A stretch of DNA of 64,000 nucleotides, from positions 4,317,001 through 4,381,000 of the forward strand of contig NC_134682.1 of NCBI RefSeq assembly GCF_024713945.1, given 5' to 3'. Positions 11,775 through 22,999 of this stretch are shown here, piece by piece (positions within the stretch are counted from its first letter, which is position 1; every line of letters starts with the position of its first letter). The notes under the pieces are model-generated. The model did no database searches. It had not been told where the DNA came from and worked only from the letters and a program-made list of their open reading frames with translations. Both the position numbers and the translations under genes were made by a program. The DNA comes from Dermatophagoides farinae. Taxonomy: Eukaryota; Arthropoda; Arachnida; Sarcoptiformes; Pyroglyphidae.

Positions 11775-14628
11775 ATGGTTAAGATACGAGCAGATAAAAT
11801 AATAATCAAGAATTTAATGGAACCAAAAAAAATACCATTGACACCGGTAAAAGGAACATCTTCAAATTATAAACAACAACAACAAATAAATCGAATTGTA
11901 GCAGCAGCAATGGGTATTGTTGGTAAACAACAACCACAACAACAACAACAACGTCCACAAACACCATCATCATCATCATCATCAGCCGTAGCATCATCAT
12001 CAGCCGTAACATCATCATCGGCAGCATCAACAAAATCAACAAATATTGATGATTATAATGAAAAATTTTCAATGGATATAAAAAATTTAATGAAATTACA
12101 AACAAATAATGTTTGTGATAATCATTGTTTCATTATAATTTGTCAACAACATGGTGGTGGCGCTGCCGGTAACATTGGTGGACATATTATGTTACGTCGA
12201 ACGAATGTATTTTTTCCTTGTTTACCATTGAATCCATTAAAAACATGGTCTGAATCATCCATTGAAGCGGCATTAAGTTTATTATTACCATCAAATATTT
12301 ATAATGATCATGAACGTTTAATGGAATTTGTCAATGATATACCGTTTCGTCGTTTTGTTTGTATGGATATATTTCGTATACAATTACCGCATACACAGAA
12401 TTTTATAACACGTTTAATTTATTTGGTTGAATTGGATCCAACTAATAAAAATATTGTTTGTGGTTGTTTATCACAGCCACAATCAATTATTAGTAGTAAT
12501 AATTATCGTTGGTATCCAATTAATGATGCAATATCAAGAAAAATAAAAAAAATCTGGGGACCAGAAGTTAGTTTCTATACAAATATTGCCATAGAAGCAT
12601 TGAATTCAAATCAACCATTTGTCGATTCAACAGCAACCGAATATAGTTTAAGTGATGCATTCAAATATGTACCACGTGAATCACCGATCACCATGGAAGA
12701 ACAAATGCTTGGACAGACAAATATTACTGTCAATGATATTGAACGTTTATATGCTGATTTTATTGAACATTGTTTTCCTAGTTTTTTCTTTACAAAATTT
12801 TCATTCGATATGTATATGAAAAAACATCAAATCGAATCAAATCCATCGATCATTTCAAGATATTATCTTGCATTTCGTTTTCGTGAAAAACAATATATGC
12901 AATTTCATGAATTATTACTTGGCCTGGCAGCTATTGATCATCGTTCACCGCATGAAGAATTTCGTATTCGTTTTATATTTCGGTAAGTTGTTTTTTTTTT
13001 TGCTGGCTTTTAAAACATTAAGTATTTTTTTTTTCACAACTTGGTTTTGTCAAAAAAAAAAAAAAAACAGATTCTATGATCATAACCAGGATCGTTATCT
13101 AAATTATCAAGAATTTGAACGTCTTATACATGATTTAGAAATGATAACAGCAACAGAAATTAAATCACCATCATCATCATTATCAATGAATCAAACACAG
13201 ATACGTTTATTGATGAAAAAAATTGGCACCGTTATTGTAAATCAAGAAGAAATGATTAATTTTGATTCATTTCGTCATGCAATACAAAAATGTTTATTAC
13301 TTGGTACAAATCAATTATGTCGATCATCAGTATCACCATTTGGACAGATAACAAGATCATTGGCAACAAGAAAATTGTGTACAACTGTATCGAATAAAAA
13401 TCTTTATAATATTTGTTTGAATCGTCGTTATAAAAATCCATGTGAAAATTGTAAACGTAAACAATATGATTTATCATCCGATGTAATTGTATTGGATTAT
13501 CGTGGCCATTTAAAATCCATTCATCGTATAGTGGATTATTCGAAAAAAACATCAATGAAAAAAACATCACCCACTGAGAAAGCATTCGATCAAAATTCAT
13601 TGATGTATTTTATATTGCAAAAAATACGTGAATTTAATAAGGAAAAAAACCAACCACATAATCTACGTAAAGGTGAAATTGGTTTATTCAATAATTTAAA
13701 TCGTAAAGAAACACAAACATTTTGTGATGATTTTCGTATCATTTGTTCAGAGGTGGCCAAAATATTCGAACGTGAAGATCGTGTATTGAAAATTTGTGAT
13801 CCATGCTATGTTATTGGCGATATTCATGGCAATCTTGAAGATTTGTTGACATTGGAACAATGTTTATGGAAAAGTTTTCCATTATTAACATCAAATTATC
13901 TATTTCTTGGTGATTATGTTGATCGTGGACGTTGGGGTTTTGAATGTTTTTATTATTTATTGATTGCCAAATACTTGTGTCCGAAGAAAATATTTCTTAT
14001 TCGTGGTAATCATGAAATTGAATGTATACAAATGAAATATTCATTTCATAAAGAATTATTAAGAAAATATGGTCAACATATGGGACAACAATTTTTTGAA
14101 TTAATCAATGAAGTTTTTAATCGTTTACCATTTGCAGCTATTATAAATGATTCAATTTATTGTGCACATGGTGGCCTACCATATACTGAACAGAATTTAG
14201 CCGTTTTAAATCGTGAAATGCCTAAAGTTATTCGTGATCCAGAAAATGAAGCCATACCTGTTTGGGAATTAGTATGGAGTGATCCATTAGAATTTGCAAA
14301 ATTTGGTGAACAAGCTGAATTACTTGGTCTACCACCGGCTTATATGAATGGGTTTTTTCTGCCCAATATTAAACGTGGTACATCATTCTTTTTCAATGAA
14401 TATGCTGTTATTGCATTTTTCAAGGAAAACAATCTTAATTATATGATTCGTGCACATGAAGTACCGGCACCTGGTTATAAATTTAATTTCGGTACACTTT
14501 GTACAACAATATTTTCATGTTCACATTATTGTGGTAATAATAATGAATGTGCCGTTGTTTTTATTGATCGTGATTCACGTATACGTATTGTTCGTATTGA
14601 TACATCAATGAATCAATCAGCTACTTAG
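11775..14628 (+). CDS. PPP-family serine/threonine phosphatase with an EF-hand and a long N-terminal extension
   Basis: Two exons (11775-12982, 13071-14628) join in frame to 921 codons. An alternative start is the in-frame ATG at 11817. The N-terminus is low complexity (Gln, Ser, Ala runs to about residue 95), followed by a region I cannot assign. A canonical EF-hand loop DHNQDRYLNYQE lies at about 405-416, just after the splice. The C-terminal third is a complete PPP catalytic domain: GDIHGNLED (about 651), GDYVDRG (about 683), RGNHE (about 713), HGG (about 767) and RAHE (about 863), supplying the metal ligands and catalytic His. The protein dephosphorylates Ser/Thr, possibly under Ca2+ control. 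It resembles PPEF/RdgC only in combining PPP with EF-hand, but the order is reversed (EF-hand before the catalytic domain), so I give no symbol. Confidence 0.8.
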
Positions 14629-14653
14629 TGTGTGATGAATTGATAATTGTGAT

Positions 14654-14659
14654 AATAAA
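14654..14659 (+). terminator. Poly(A) signal of the phosphatase gene
   Basis: AATAAA lies 25 bases after the phosphatase stop codon. Confidence 0.45.
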
Positions 14660-14700
14660 TTTTTTGAAATTTAATTTTAAAAAAAAATAATTGAATCGAC

Positions 14701-14716
14701 TATCGATATATCGATA
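14701..14716. promoter_or_regulatory. Tandem TATCGATA (DRE-like) palindromes upstream of TFIP11
   Basis: Two back-to-back copies of TATCGATA occupy exactly 14701-14716, about 175 bases before the TFIP11 start codon. TATCGATA is the DNA-replication-related element bound by DREF in Drosophila housekeeping promoters. Its use in this organism is inferred from position and sequence only. Confidence 0.5.
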
Positions 14717-14891
14717 ATAAAAACAATCGATTTTTGGTGAGTCACGATTCACGTGTATACGCAGAATAAAATTTTCAAAATACTAAAAAGACGTGTACAC
14801 AATAGTTTGTGTGTGTGTGTGTATAATATTGTTTGTTTTGGTTATTGAAAATTTATTTTAACAACGAAATTTTATTTCATAATATTTCATC

Positions 14892-17507
14892 ATGGTTGAT
14901 AATGATGATGATGGATTCATTAAATTTGAAGTATCCGATTGGGATCTTGAATTTGGTCAAGGAAATCATCGTCCAAAACGAATGAGTAAAAATCAGGCTA
15001 TTTATGGTAAGAATTTTGAGTGAAAATAAAATTCATTTTTTTAAAATTGAAACTTTCGTTTCTCTTTCTCTCTCTCTTTTAGGAATATGGGCTGAAAGTG
15101 AAAGTGATGATGAAGATGGTAATAGACGTGGGAAAAAACAATCCAATATGATGGATATTAATAAAACTGGTGTTAGTTTTGTTAAAAGTGATCAAAAACT
15201 TCAAGATGAACTCAAAGAACGAAAACCATCATCTTCGAATCATGAATTTTCAAAGCAAACACAATCGAAAAAGAAACCATCTAGATTCAGTGGATTAGGT
15301 AGGTGGATGTTTTTTGATGATGATCATTATTTGATGTTTTTTTCTTTTTTGTTTTGTTTTCAGGCTCTTCATCAAATAATGCCGATGCAGAATTTGGACA
15401 ATGGGAAATGTATACCAAAGGTGTTGGCAGTAAATTACTGCAGAAAATGGGTTACCAACCTGGTAAAGGTTTAGGTAAAAATCTTCAAGGTATAATCGAA
15501 CCGATTGAAGCGAAAAAAAGACCTGGTACTGGATCGATTGGTCTTTATGGGCCAGAAACGACAGCAAAGATACTGCGAAAAGGTGCTAATGATGATGATG
15601 ATAAGAAACAAAAAAAGGATCAAGATGAAACAGAATTATCAACCAATGAAAAAGAATGGAAACGTAATGATGGAACGAAAAAAAAAATCAAAACAATAAA
15701 AGTTTATGAAAAATCAACTGATGATATTATTCGTGATAGTATAACGAAATCATGGACAAATCCGACTGCAGATTATTTGAATAATATGAAAATTATCGAC
15801 ATGACTGGACCACAGCAGCAAATATTATCCGGTTTGACAAAACTTCATCAATCGAAACCAGCTAAACCAAAAGATGATTATCATGTTACAAAATTCAATA
15901 CTAGATTTGATATACCAGAATTACGAAACAATGTCGAACGTTTAATAATGTTGACGGAGAAAAATCTAGTGAAAAGAAAACGTGAATATGATCGTAATAG
16001 TAATCAGATGGACAATTTGAATGAAGAACGTGATCGTTTAAATCAATTAGCCATTGTCTATCAACGACAATTGAAATCTATTCAGGTGATTGAAACATTT
16101 GTTGAATCATTGGAAGAAATGAAACATGAATTATCATTTGAAAAAGGTTTAGAAAAATTTGAAAATTTTTTCACCACTTTTTCCGCCAAAGATGAATCGA
16201 ATATTGATGAACAAAAACGATTACTTCGATCATTAAAATTCGATACACTTTTACGATCAATATTTGGACCGATTATTCGTCGTGAATTACGTACATGGCA
16301 TCCATTCGATAATTTTGCCATTGATTATTCTGGCCATTTTGACCGATTACGTCGATTGATGTCGAAATCGAAAACATTCGAAATAATTCTTTGGCAACAT
16401 TGGACACCTATTGTTAGCCGTGCAATACAACAAATTTCATTGAAATTACAATTTGAATCAATTATTGCATTTCTAGAGAAATGGCAGAAAATATTACCAA
16501 AATGGTTATACGAATATTTCATTGCTAATAATTTATTACCAAAAATGCGTTCCGAAGTTGATGAATGGAATCCACTGACCGATACGATATCGATTCATTC
16601 ATGGATTCATCCATGGCTTCCTGTATTGTTGACAACAACGAAAACAACCAATACGTCGGAAAATGAGCTAAATTTTCTATTCGAACCAATATATGAAATT
16701 ATACGTTCAAAATTAGCAAATGCATTGAAAAATTGGCATCCAAGTGATTGTTCTGCCCGATTGATATTGGAACCATGGAAAAATGTATTCACAGAATCAT
16801 CGATGCAATCATTTCTTGAGATGAATATCGTACCAAAATTAGAACAATCAATGCAACAGATGCAAATCAATCCTAATCAACAATCATTGAATGAATGGAA
16901 TTGGACCATTCAATGGTCATCATTATTATCGACAAATACAATAGTATCGATTTTGGAACATACATTTTTTCCAAAATGGCTTAATGTCTTGTATGTTTGG
17001 TTGAATTCAGGTGTTGCAAATTTCCAGGAAATCAGTAGCTGGTATCAAGGCTGGAAAACATTAATGGGTAATGATCTGATCAATCATATAATAGTGAAAG
17101 AATTTCTACGTAAAGCATTAATCATGATGGATCATGCTGTTAATTTGGAAACTGGATTAAAAAGTTTCACATCTTATTATGATCCAAATGTTGGCATTAC
17201 CGTTAATCAGCAGCAACCGGCAACAACGACAACAACAACAATGATGCAACCACCTGTACCACCATCAATTGTTGAAGATAAAATAAATTTCCGTCAAATG
17301 ATTGAAATTAAAGCAGCTGAATATGGTATATTATTTATGCCAATGGCAAATCGTTTCGAAAATGGACATCAAATATTCAAATTTGGTTCATCATTTATTT
17401 ATATAGATAATCAGGTTATATTTCAGAATCGTGTTCAAAGTAATGGCCATCGTTTATGGATTCCTGTTTCACTTTCTGATTTATTAATTAATAGTAATAA
17501 TAATTAA
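14892..17507 (+). CDS. TFIP11: TFIP11 (tuftelin-interacting protein 11, Ntr1 homologue), G-patch spliceosome disassembly factor
   Basis: Three exons, 14892-15006, 15083-15298 and 15364-17507, join in frame to 824 codons, close to the animal family's length. The N-terminal TIP_N region has FEVSDWDLEF and YGIWAESESDDED, typical of the family. The G-patch (about 127-172) includes KLLQKMGYQPGKGLGKNLQG. The long C-terminal part is the Trp-rich GCFC-type helical region (repeated W/P motifs such as WHPFDNFAIDY and WHPSDCSARL). In the nucleus TFIP11 recruits and activates the DEAH helicase DHX15 to take apart the intron-lariat spliceosome. The start is the first ATG and follows the family N-terminus. 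It is convergent with CHMP2A. Confidence 0.95.
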
Positions 17508-17530
17508 TAATCTGAGCAGATCAGATTGTA

Positions 17531-17536
17531 AATAAA
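17531..17536 (+). terminator. Poly(A) signal of TFIP11
   Basis: AATAAA lies 24 bases after the TFIP11 stop codon; a TG microsatellite follows at about 17578-17596. Confidence 0.5.
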
Positions 17537-17722
17537 AACAAATTTTATTCAATATCAAATTGTTAGTTAGGAAGAATTGTGTGTGTGTGTGTGTGTTTGA
17601 AATTTTGTATATTTATAATTATGAAGCTGATTTGACGAAAAAAAAACAGTGACAACAACAACGAAAGAAATTAAAGTGAAAATTTGAAAAATTTAATGTT
17701 TTTTTCTCTTGGATTGAATCCA

Positions 17723-18412
17723 TCATCCACGACGTAGATTTTCAAGACGTGCTTGTAGATCGGCATCAGCATCATCTAATGGTGCACCACCGGCACCTTC
17801 AGCAGCTGGTACTGGACCTTGTTTAGCTTTGGATTTTTCTGCATTTAATGTACTATTAGCTGTTGGTAGATCACTTAATTTTTGATTCAATTGTACACCT
17901 AATTCATCTAGAATCTGTGATACAACAGCATCGGATTCTTCTTCATCTTCTTCATCACCGATAACATCATCGATTACATCGCTCATCATTTCTTCTTTCA
18001 TGTCCATCATATCGGATTGTTTTTCAAAATCTTGCATTATACGTTGAATTTGTGGTAGATTCATTTGACGATTCATTGATTGCATTGCTTTCGTAACGCC
18101 ACGCATTGCTTGTGCCATTGCATTCTGTGATCGTAATGTTTGTATTTTCAATGATACGGCCTGTATATTGGCACGCATCATAATGAATTTTTTTACATAA
18201 CGTCTAGTACGAACCAAATCTTTGGCCATAATTTTTACGGCATCCATTTGATTATCTTTGGCCATTTTTTTGATATCAGAAATTAATTTCTTTTCTTGCA
18301 TTTCCATTTTACCACGTTCACGATCAAGATCACGCATCGCTTTATTAAGGGCACGTTGATTTTGACGCATCATTTCTTCGGGAGTTTTTCGTTTACCAAA
18401 TAGCCATTCCAT
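17723..18412 (-). CDS. CHMP2A: CHMP2A (Vps2), ESCRT-III subunit
   Basis: One uninterrupted exon of 229 codons, close to the length of animal CHMP2A. It starts MEWLFGKRKTPEEMMRQNQR, the family's conserved N-terminus. The basic helical hairpin (about 10-110) includes IKKMAKDNQMDAVKIMAKDLVRTR in two parts, followed by the acidic helices (EDEEESD about 157-163). A C-terminal MIM1 motif, DLQARLENLRR, recruits the ATPase VPS4. ESCRT-III filaments act in multivesicular body formation, cytokinetic abscission and nuclear envelope sealing. A Pro/Ala/Gly linker (about 200-212) precedes the MIM. Its 3' end faces TFIP11 with about 215 bases between. Confidence 0.96.
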   Translation of the reverse strand: MEWLFGKRKTPEEMMRQNQRALNKAMRDLDRERGKMEMQEKKLISDIKKMAKDNQMDAVKIMAKDLVRTRRYVKKFIMMRANIQAVSLKIQTLRSQNAMAQAMRGVTKAMQSMNRQMNLPQIQRIMQDFEKQSDMMDMKEEMMSDVIDDVIGDEEDEEESDAVVSQILDELGVQLNQKLSDLPTANSTLNAEKSKAKQGPVPAAEGAGGAPLDDADADLQARLENLRRG

Positions 18413-18634
18413 TTTTATCGTTTAAAATTTTTTTTTCGGGATTGAGCGAATTTCAATATTATAAGACACACACTAAAAGTTAAATATCACCAACGACAAT
18501 AACAAACAACAACAACAAAGAATAGTATAATCATTGATAGAAGACAAGCCCAATTTGTTATTGTTGTCGTTTGTTTTTGTTGATTAAATATATTCGCGAT
18601 GACTGTTGCTATTGAAAAACAATAATTGACCGTT

Positions 18635-19520
18635 CATAAAGGGCGTTACGTATGATTTTTTTGATTTTATTTTAAAAAGTGCAAGGCACTTGCAGAATGT
18701 AAAAGCATATTCAGTTATGGTTTAGCAACATAGACTATGGTAGATAGATAGATTGATTTGGAAAAATCATTGTTTACGTTCTCTCCTGCTTGACATGTTG
18801 AAAAATTGTTTTTTGAATCTGACTTGTGAGAAATACCTTGATTGTCTCTCAATTCGTTTGTGTTTATCAAAACTGTTTATCAAAATTGTATTGTAAACGA
18901 AAATTTTTGCATATATCTGTTTTATGTGCTCAGCTCGTAATCAAAGAAAAAAATGCAAATGGAATAACTTCAATTGCTTAATTCAATGCTTATCCATTTC
19001 GGACATGAAAAAATTTGATGGTACCAAATTTAAATTCTGGCTTGACGAAATTAAACTTTGGTGTGATTCTTGGCTTTATCAGAGATGATATAAGAGAGAA
19101 GCCTTCTTAGAATATGATTTGCCAAGTCAAATGGTTTTTCTGATCTGAATCTAATGGTGCGCTAAATCCACAGGCAGAAGGGTGTAATATTCTTAACGAC
19201 TACGTCCCGTATACGTTTCAACAAAATGGAAAGATTGAGAGGCGTAATCGAACCTTGATGGAATGTGCTCGAACATTATGGAAAGATTCAAAATTACCAG
19301 ACGAATTTTGGCACCTATCTGTTAATTGTGCAAATTATCTTTTAAATCGTTGGCCAACTAAAAATCATGTAGTACCGATGAATGGATTTATGCAATAGAC
19401 TTAAACAACTCTATAAAGAACTCTATAACTTTATATATAACTCTATTACTTTATATATAACTCTATAAAGAACTTAGTGACCTGATCCAGAAGGGTGTGT
19501 TGCATGATACGTCCTTTATG
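18635..19520. mobile_element. Possible DNA-transposon remnant with imperfect terminal inverted repeats
   Basis: CATAAAGGGCGTTACGTATGA at the left and CATGATACGTCCTTTATG at the right are imperfect inverted copies of one another (shared core CATAAAGG.CGTA). They enclose about 885 bp that includes copia-derived coding remnants. No transposase is visible between them, so the unit may be a non-autonomous element or chance. Confidence 0.3.
19010..19400 (+). pseudogene. Ty1/copia gag and integrase fragments
   Basis: Near 19010-19080 the frame reads KFDGTKFKFWLDEI, like the copia Gag N-terminus. From about 19200 to 19398 the frame reads PYTFQQNGKIERRNRTLMEC and then LPDEFWHLSVNCANYLLNRWPT, the end of the copia integrase core (QQNGxxERxNRTL). 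The middle is deleted and a TAG stop follows. It is unlike the long copia element at the window's right end, so it belongs to another lineage. Confidence 0.7.
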
Positions 19521-19699
19521 GGTGAAACACAAACGTCTTAAACTTAAACTTAAATAAAATCATTGTGAATCATAACAATCATCATCATTATATGTATTTT
19601 CTGCTCACATTGAGTAAATTTGTGCTCTATTTATTGTAATTCTTTCATTGAAAAAGCATTCTGACTGATGATAAGTCTATGATGGTTGGCAAAGTTTTG

Positions 19700-20660
19700 T
19701 CCAATTTTGTATCTTCCACTGGTACACAAACGGTTATTGGAAATTAGCACTTGATGAAAAAATCATTCCTAATGTGATCAACTTATTGATCTGTGGAATT
19801 ATAGCAACAATGTGCGATGCAAATATTGTGGATACAAAGATTATTTGTTTGCAGGCCCGAATGGTATGAAAAATGATGTTAATAATAAAATTCAGATGAA
19901 ATTCTAAATTTTCTTTTTTGACTATAGAATTCCACCAATTCGAATGGGTAAACAAATTCCAACCATTTGATTATTGAATGACGCTACAAATTATTCATTT
20001 GTCAATCATTTAGAAGTGTATTTCTCGGTACCAAAGATAACGTTTAGCTCAAACCAAATTGATTCATCGTGGACTGATGTCTATTTAGTGGATATAGTGT
20101 TCCTATAGGAACAATTGGCTGATGACCAGAGGATGGAGCGACTGGAGTCAAATAAAGATTTTGTTTGCTGTTGTATATTTCAATATGGTTTGACTTGTGG
20201 TCCCTTCTACTAATAATGAGGGCGTGATCACGAAAAACAATGCTGCCAACCGAAAATACAAGAAAAAGTAACACACCTATAATATCATCATTTATTATTA
20301 TTATTAGTGAACCTGATGACAAAGAATCTGGATGGAAAAATAAACAACAATTAATAAATAATGTTCCTTTAAAAGATGAAATAATCAACAAAAGATTTAT
20401 CGAAACACCATTTACCACTGGTAATCAACAACAACATCAATCATGGTTTTCTCAATTGCCAAAGTTTAAATTATCATCAAAAAAAATGAAAAAGAAGACT
20501 AGTCGGTCATCGACTATGGATGAAGATCTATTATTAATCTGTGAAATTACAGCAACAATGTGCGATGCAAATACATATGTGGTGGATACAATTAGATTAA
20601 TTATTTGCAGACCCGATCACAACCAACCACGTGGAAGGATTCCACAATAGATTGAATCGT
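19700..20660 (+). repeat. Two diverged copies of an unknown repeat segment
   Basis: A segment reading AACAATGTGCGATGCAAAT and then GTGGATACAA...ATTTGCAG occurs near 19798-19860 and again near 20550-20620. The second copy lies in a 136-codon frame (20240-20650) whose product has no recognised family. I treat the pair as decayed repeat DNA upstream of the hAT remnant. Confidence 0.35.
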
Positions 20661-20689
20661 CTAATTCATTTCAATTGTCCTTGACTGAA

Positions 20690-20870
20690 TTTCAGAACAA
20701 TCGCTGATATGGCGTTAAATGTTCTTCTGCCATTCAACACCACATGTTTATGTGAAGTTACTTTCTCAGCTTTAACACATATTAAATCCCAATATATCGT
20801 TGATCGCTAAAAAAGTGGTCTTACGTCCAGCAGTGTCAAACATTCTCCACCCATCTCATTGAATATTTAC
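20690..20870 (+). pseudogene. hAT-type transposase C-terminal fragment
   Basis: The frame from about 20705 reads ADMALNVLLPFNTTCLCEV and TFSALTHIKSQYIVDR, matching the C-terminal dimerisation region of hAT transposases of the ZBED5/FAM200 kind (LLPFxTTYLCExxFSALTxIKxKxR). A stop follows where the family has its next helix. No DDE core is seen upstream. Confidence 0.7.
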
Positions 20871-21280
20871 CTTTAATTTTAATTTAATACTTTTTGTTCA
20901 ATTTTTAATTTATGTTTTTAATCGAATTCTAAAACTTTATACATATGGAATAAATAAATTACGATGATCTCGACATCATCGTCATAATCGTAACGATAAT
21001 AATTTGTTTGCAGCCATGATTGGGAATCGGACACTATTGAAAATTACAATCAATTAGATACCAATGATTAATTAGGCTATATAACATTCATTAAATCAAA
21101 GTCGAACATTCCATTTGAAATATTCAAATTTTGACCATTAACATTCCAAAACAATCATGTTTTGGATTTCAAATGTTTCGATTTTTTTTGGTGTTTTTTT
21201 TGCGTTTATTAGATATACAAATGAATTTTGATGCTTAATAAAATTTTTCACTCGTAAAATTATTGGAACATATTTTCTTG

Positions 21281-21680
21281 ATCAAGATGAAATTTCTCCC
21301 AATTTTTCAAAGAGGAATTGGCGTCAAGCGTATAAATAATTTAAAAATACTCGATTCACTGGACCCACAAGCATCAAGTACAACTAATGAAATTATAGGT
21401 AAATCATTCGATTATGGATAACAATAATAATGATTTTTATTCATTTATTTTGCGTTTTATTCCAAAAATAGTGTTGAATCAAAATATTTCTGAATCACCA
21501 ATTGTGCAAAAGTCGTGCTCAATCAATAAAGTTCATGGTAAATTTTCTTCATGTGTGATTGTTTAACTTCCTCATCATCGTATAGATGTCACTACCGGTT
21601 TATTTGCGATGTAAAAAAAATGACACACCCCTTATCAGATCAAATGAATCTTTATGTGGATTTTTGGTGTTTTTTCAAAT
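21281..21680 (+). pseudogene. Exon-structured gene fragment of unknown family (copy 1)
   Basis: Three pieces with splice-like borders can be seen. The first starts MKFLPIFQRGIGVKR and ends at GTAAATC near 21400. The second follows AAAAATAG near 21472. The third begins near 21587 after ATAG and reads toward DQMNLYVDFW. A diverged copy of the second and third pieces is at about 38830-38990, also upstream of a U2 copy. The family is unknown to me. Confidence 0.35.
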
Positions 21681-21907
21681 GAAATTTTTACAAATGAAAT
21701 TTTTACTGCTGAAATAATTTATACATAATATGATTCAACGGTTTATGAGTACTAGCGTTAAATTCTTCAAAAATGAGTGTTTTTCCATTGATTTTAGCAA
21801 AAAATAAATCATCCTTCAATTTTCATTTTTATTAGGTGTGTCAAAAAAACACGTTGTTTATACACTAAATGTTGTGCGATCCTTGTCAAACAAGATAAAA
21901 CCCAATA

Positions 21908-21932
21908 CAAAACTGTAAGGAACCGGAAGTCT
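21908..21932 (+). promoter_or_regulatory. Proximal-sequence-element-like block of U2 copy 1
   Basis: CAAAACTGTA, GAAC and GGAA blocks start exactly 62 bases before the U2 start. The same blocks sit at the same distance before the second U2 copy (39152). snRNA genes of animals use a PSE near -60 to -40, so position and conservation fit that role. Confidence 0.55.
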
Positions 21933-21969
21933 TTGTTTCCGTAAATAAAATGAAACTTCTTATCTCCTT

Positions 21970-22156
21970 ATCGCTTCTCGGCCGATTGGCTAAGATCAAC
22001 GTGTAGTATCTGTTCTTATCAGCTTAATATCTGATACGACCATTATTAATGGTCAAGATATTGAACCAATTTTTGCAGGTGGGCGAAGCGTCTGAGCTGT
22101 GCTCAACCTTTGCCACGGGTTGGCCTGGAATTGCACTCACCTCCAGGATCGGCCCA
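21970..22156 (+). ncRNA. U2: U2 spliceosomal snRNA, copy 1
   Basis: It starts ATCGCTTCTCGGCC, has stem-loop I (GGCC-GATT-GGCT), the branch-site recognition segment GTAGTATCTG, stem IIa TATCAG...CTGATA and stem IIb GACCAT...ATGGTC. An Sm-type site AATTTTTGC follows, then the two 3' stem-loops, ending CTCCAGGATCGGCCCA. The length of 187 nt equals the usual U2. U2 pairs with the intron branch point. Nothing in the sequence suggests loss of function. It lies in a segment repeated around 38,820-39,450. Confidence 0.9.
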
Positions 22157-22471
22157 ATTTTTTTCGGAAATAAAAAAAAGGGAGCACAAATCAAAATATG
22201 AAACCATGTTTCAATATTATATAATATCTCCAAATTTTTCACCACAAGAACACCACACCAATACATAGACACAATACAAAACTACATAGCATTTACACAC
22301 ATATGTAAACACATACTAACTAGAATAAAACACAGGACACAACACTAATTCTTTCTTTTTTGTAAATATTCTTCTTTTTCATCGGTACAAGAGTCTTCGG
22401 ACTTCGTGCCATTTATTTCGTTTCAAATAAAATTATTATTATTATTAATATTATAAAATATATATGATTAG

Positions 22472-22582
22472 CTCAAAGTGAGCTTCACCTCATGAATTAA
22501 TTTTCGTTTATTGCAGCATTTGGCGTTAATTTTTGATCAAAAGAATTGACTAATTTTAGTAAATAATTCAGTCAAATTTTGA
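22472..22582 (+). repeat. Dispersed repeat (GCTCAAAG...CATTTGGCGTTAATTT), copy 1
   Basis: The segment with TTTTCGTTTATTGCAGC and ATTTGGCGTTAATTTT recurs near 23738-23790, 39446-39509 continuing at 40886-40960, and 41008-41065. Copies follow both U2 genes. The family is unknown. Confidence 0.7.
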
Positions 22583-22621
22583 TGAACAAAATTGTCAAAC
22601 TTTTTCAACCAGTTGTATTAT

Positions 22622-22817
22622 TGTTGGAATTGTTAAAAGAAATATTGAATTAGTTGTATAATGTAACTGTTGAGTGTATTTAATTAGTACGATCAATGGT
22701 GTAAATATTGTATATATATGAGTTTGTTAATCAGTTATTTATTATGATTAAACACATATTCATCAACTGCTAACTATTGAATCTTATACTTCCAAGCCTC
22801 TTGCTAAATTCTCAACA
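22622..22817 (+). mobile_element. Solo LTR (copia-like ends), TSD ATTAT
   Basis: A 196-bp segment begins TGTTGGAAT and ends TTCTCAACA, with ATTAT directly repeated on both sides (22617-22621 and 22818-22822). A related uninterrupted sequence near 40975-41003 joins the two flanks without it. This is what LTR-LTR recombination leaves after insertion. Strand is set by TG...CA reading only. Confidence 0.75.
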
Positions 22818-22999
22818 ATTATAGATTATTATGGCCAGGGCCGAAAGTCATGAAATAATTTAATTGCCACAGTTTTGAAATAAATTGAATATTCCAACAA
22901 TCATGCTGTATAGCTGGATTTTTTAGTTATCAAATTTTTCGATTAATCAATTCACAATTTCAATTGACGAAAATTGTTGATTTGTCCAACAAGAAAAAA

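Noticed and set aside
20240-20650. A 136-codon + strand frame as a real gene
   Set aside because: Its sequence is partly a decayed duplicate of 19750-19860 next to a hAT remnant, with no recognisable domain or splice context.
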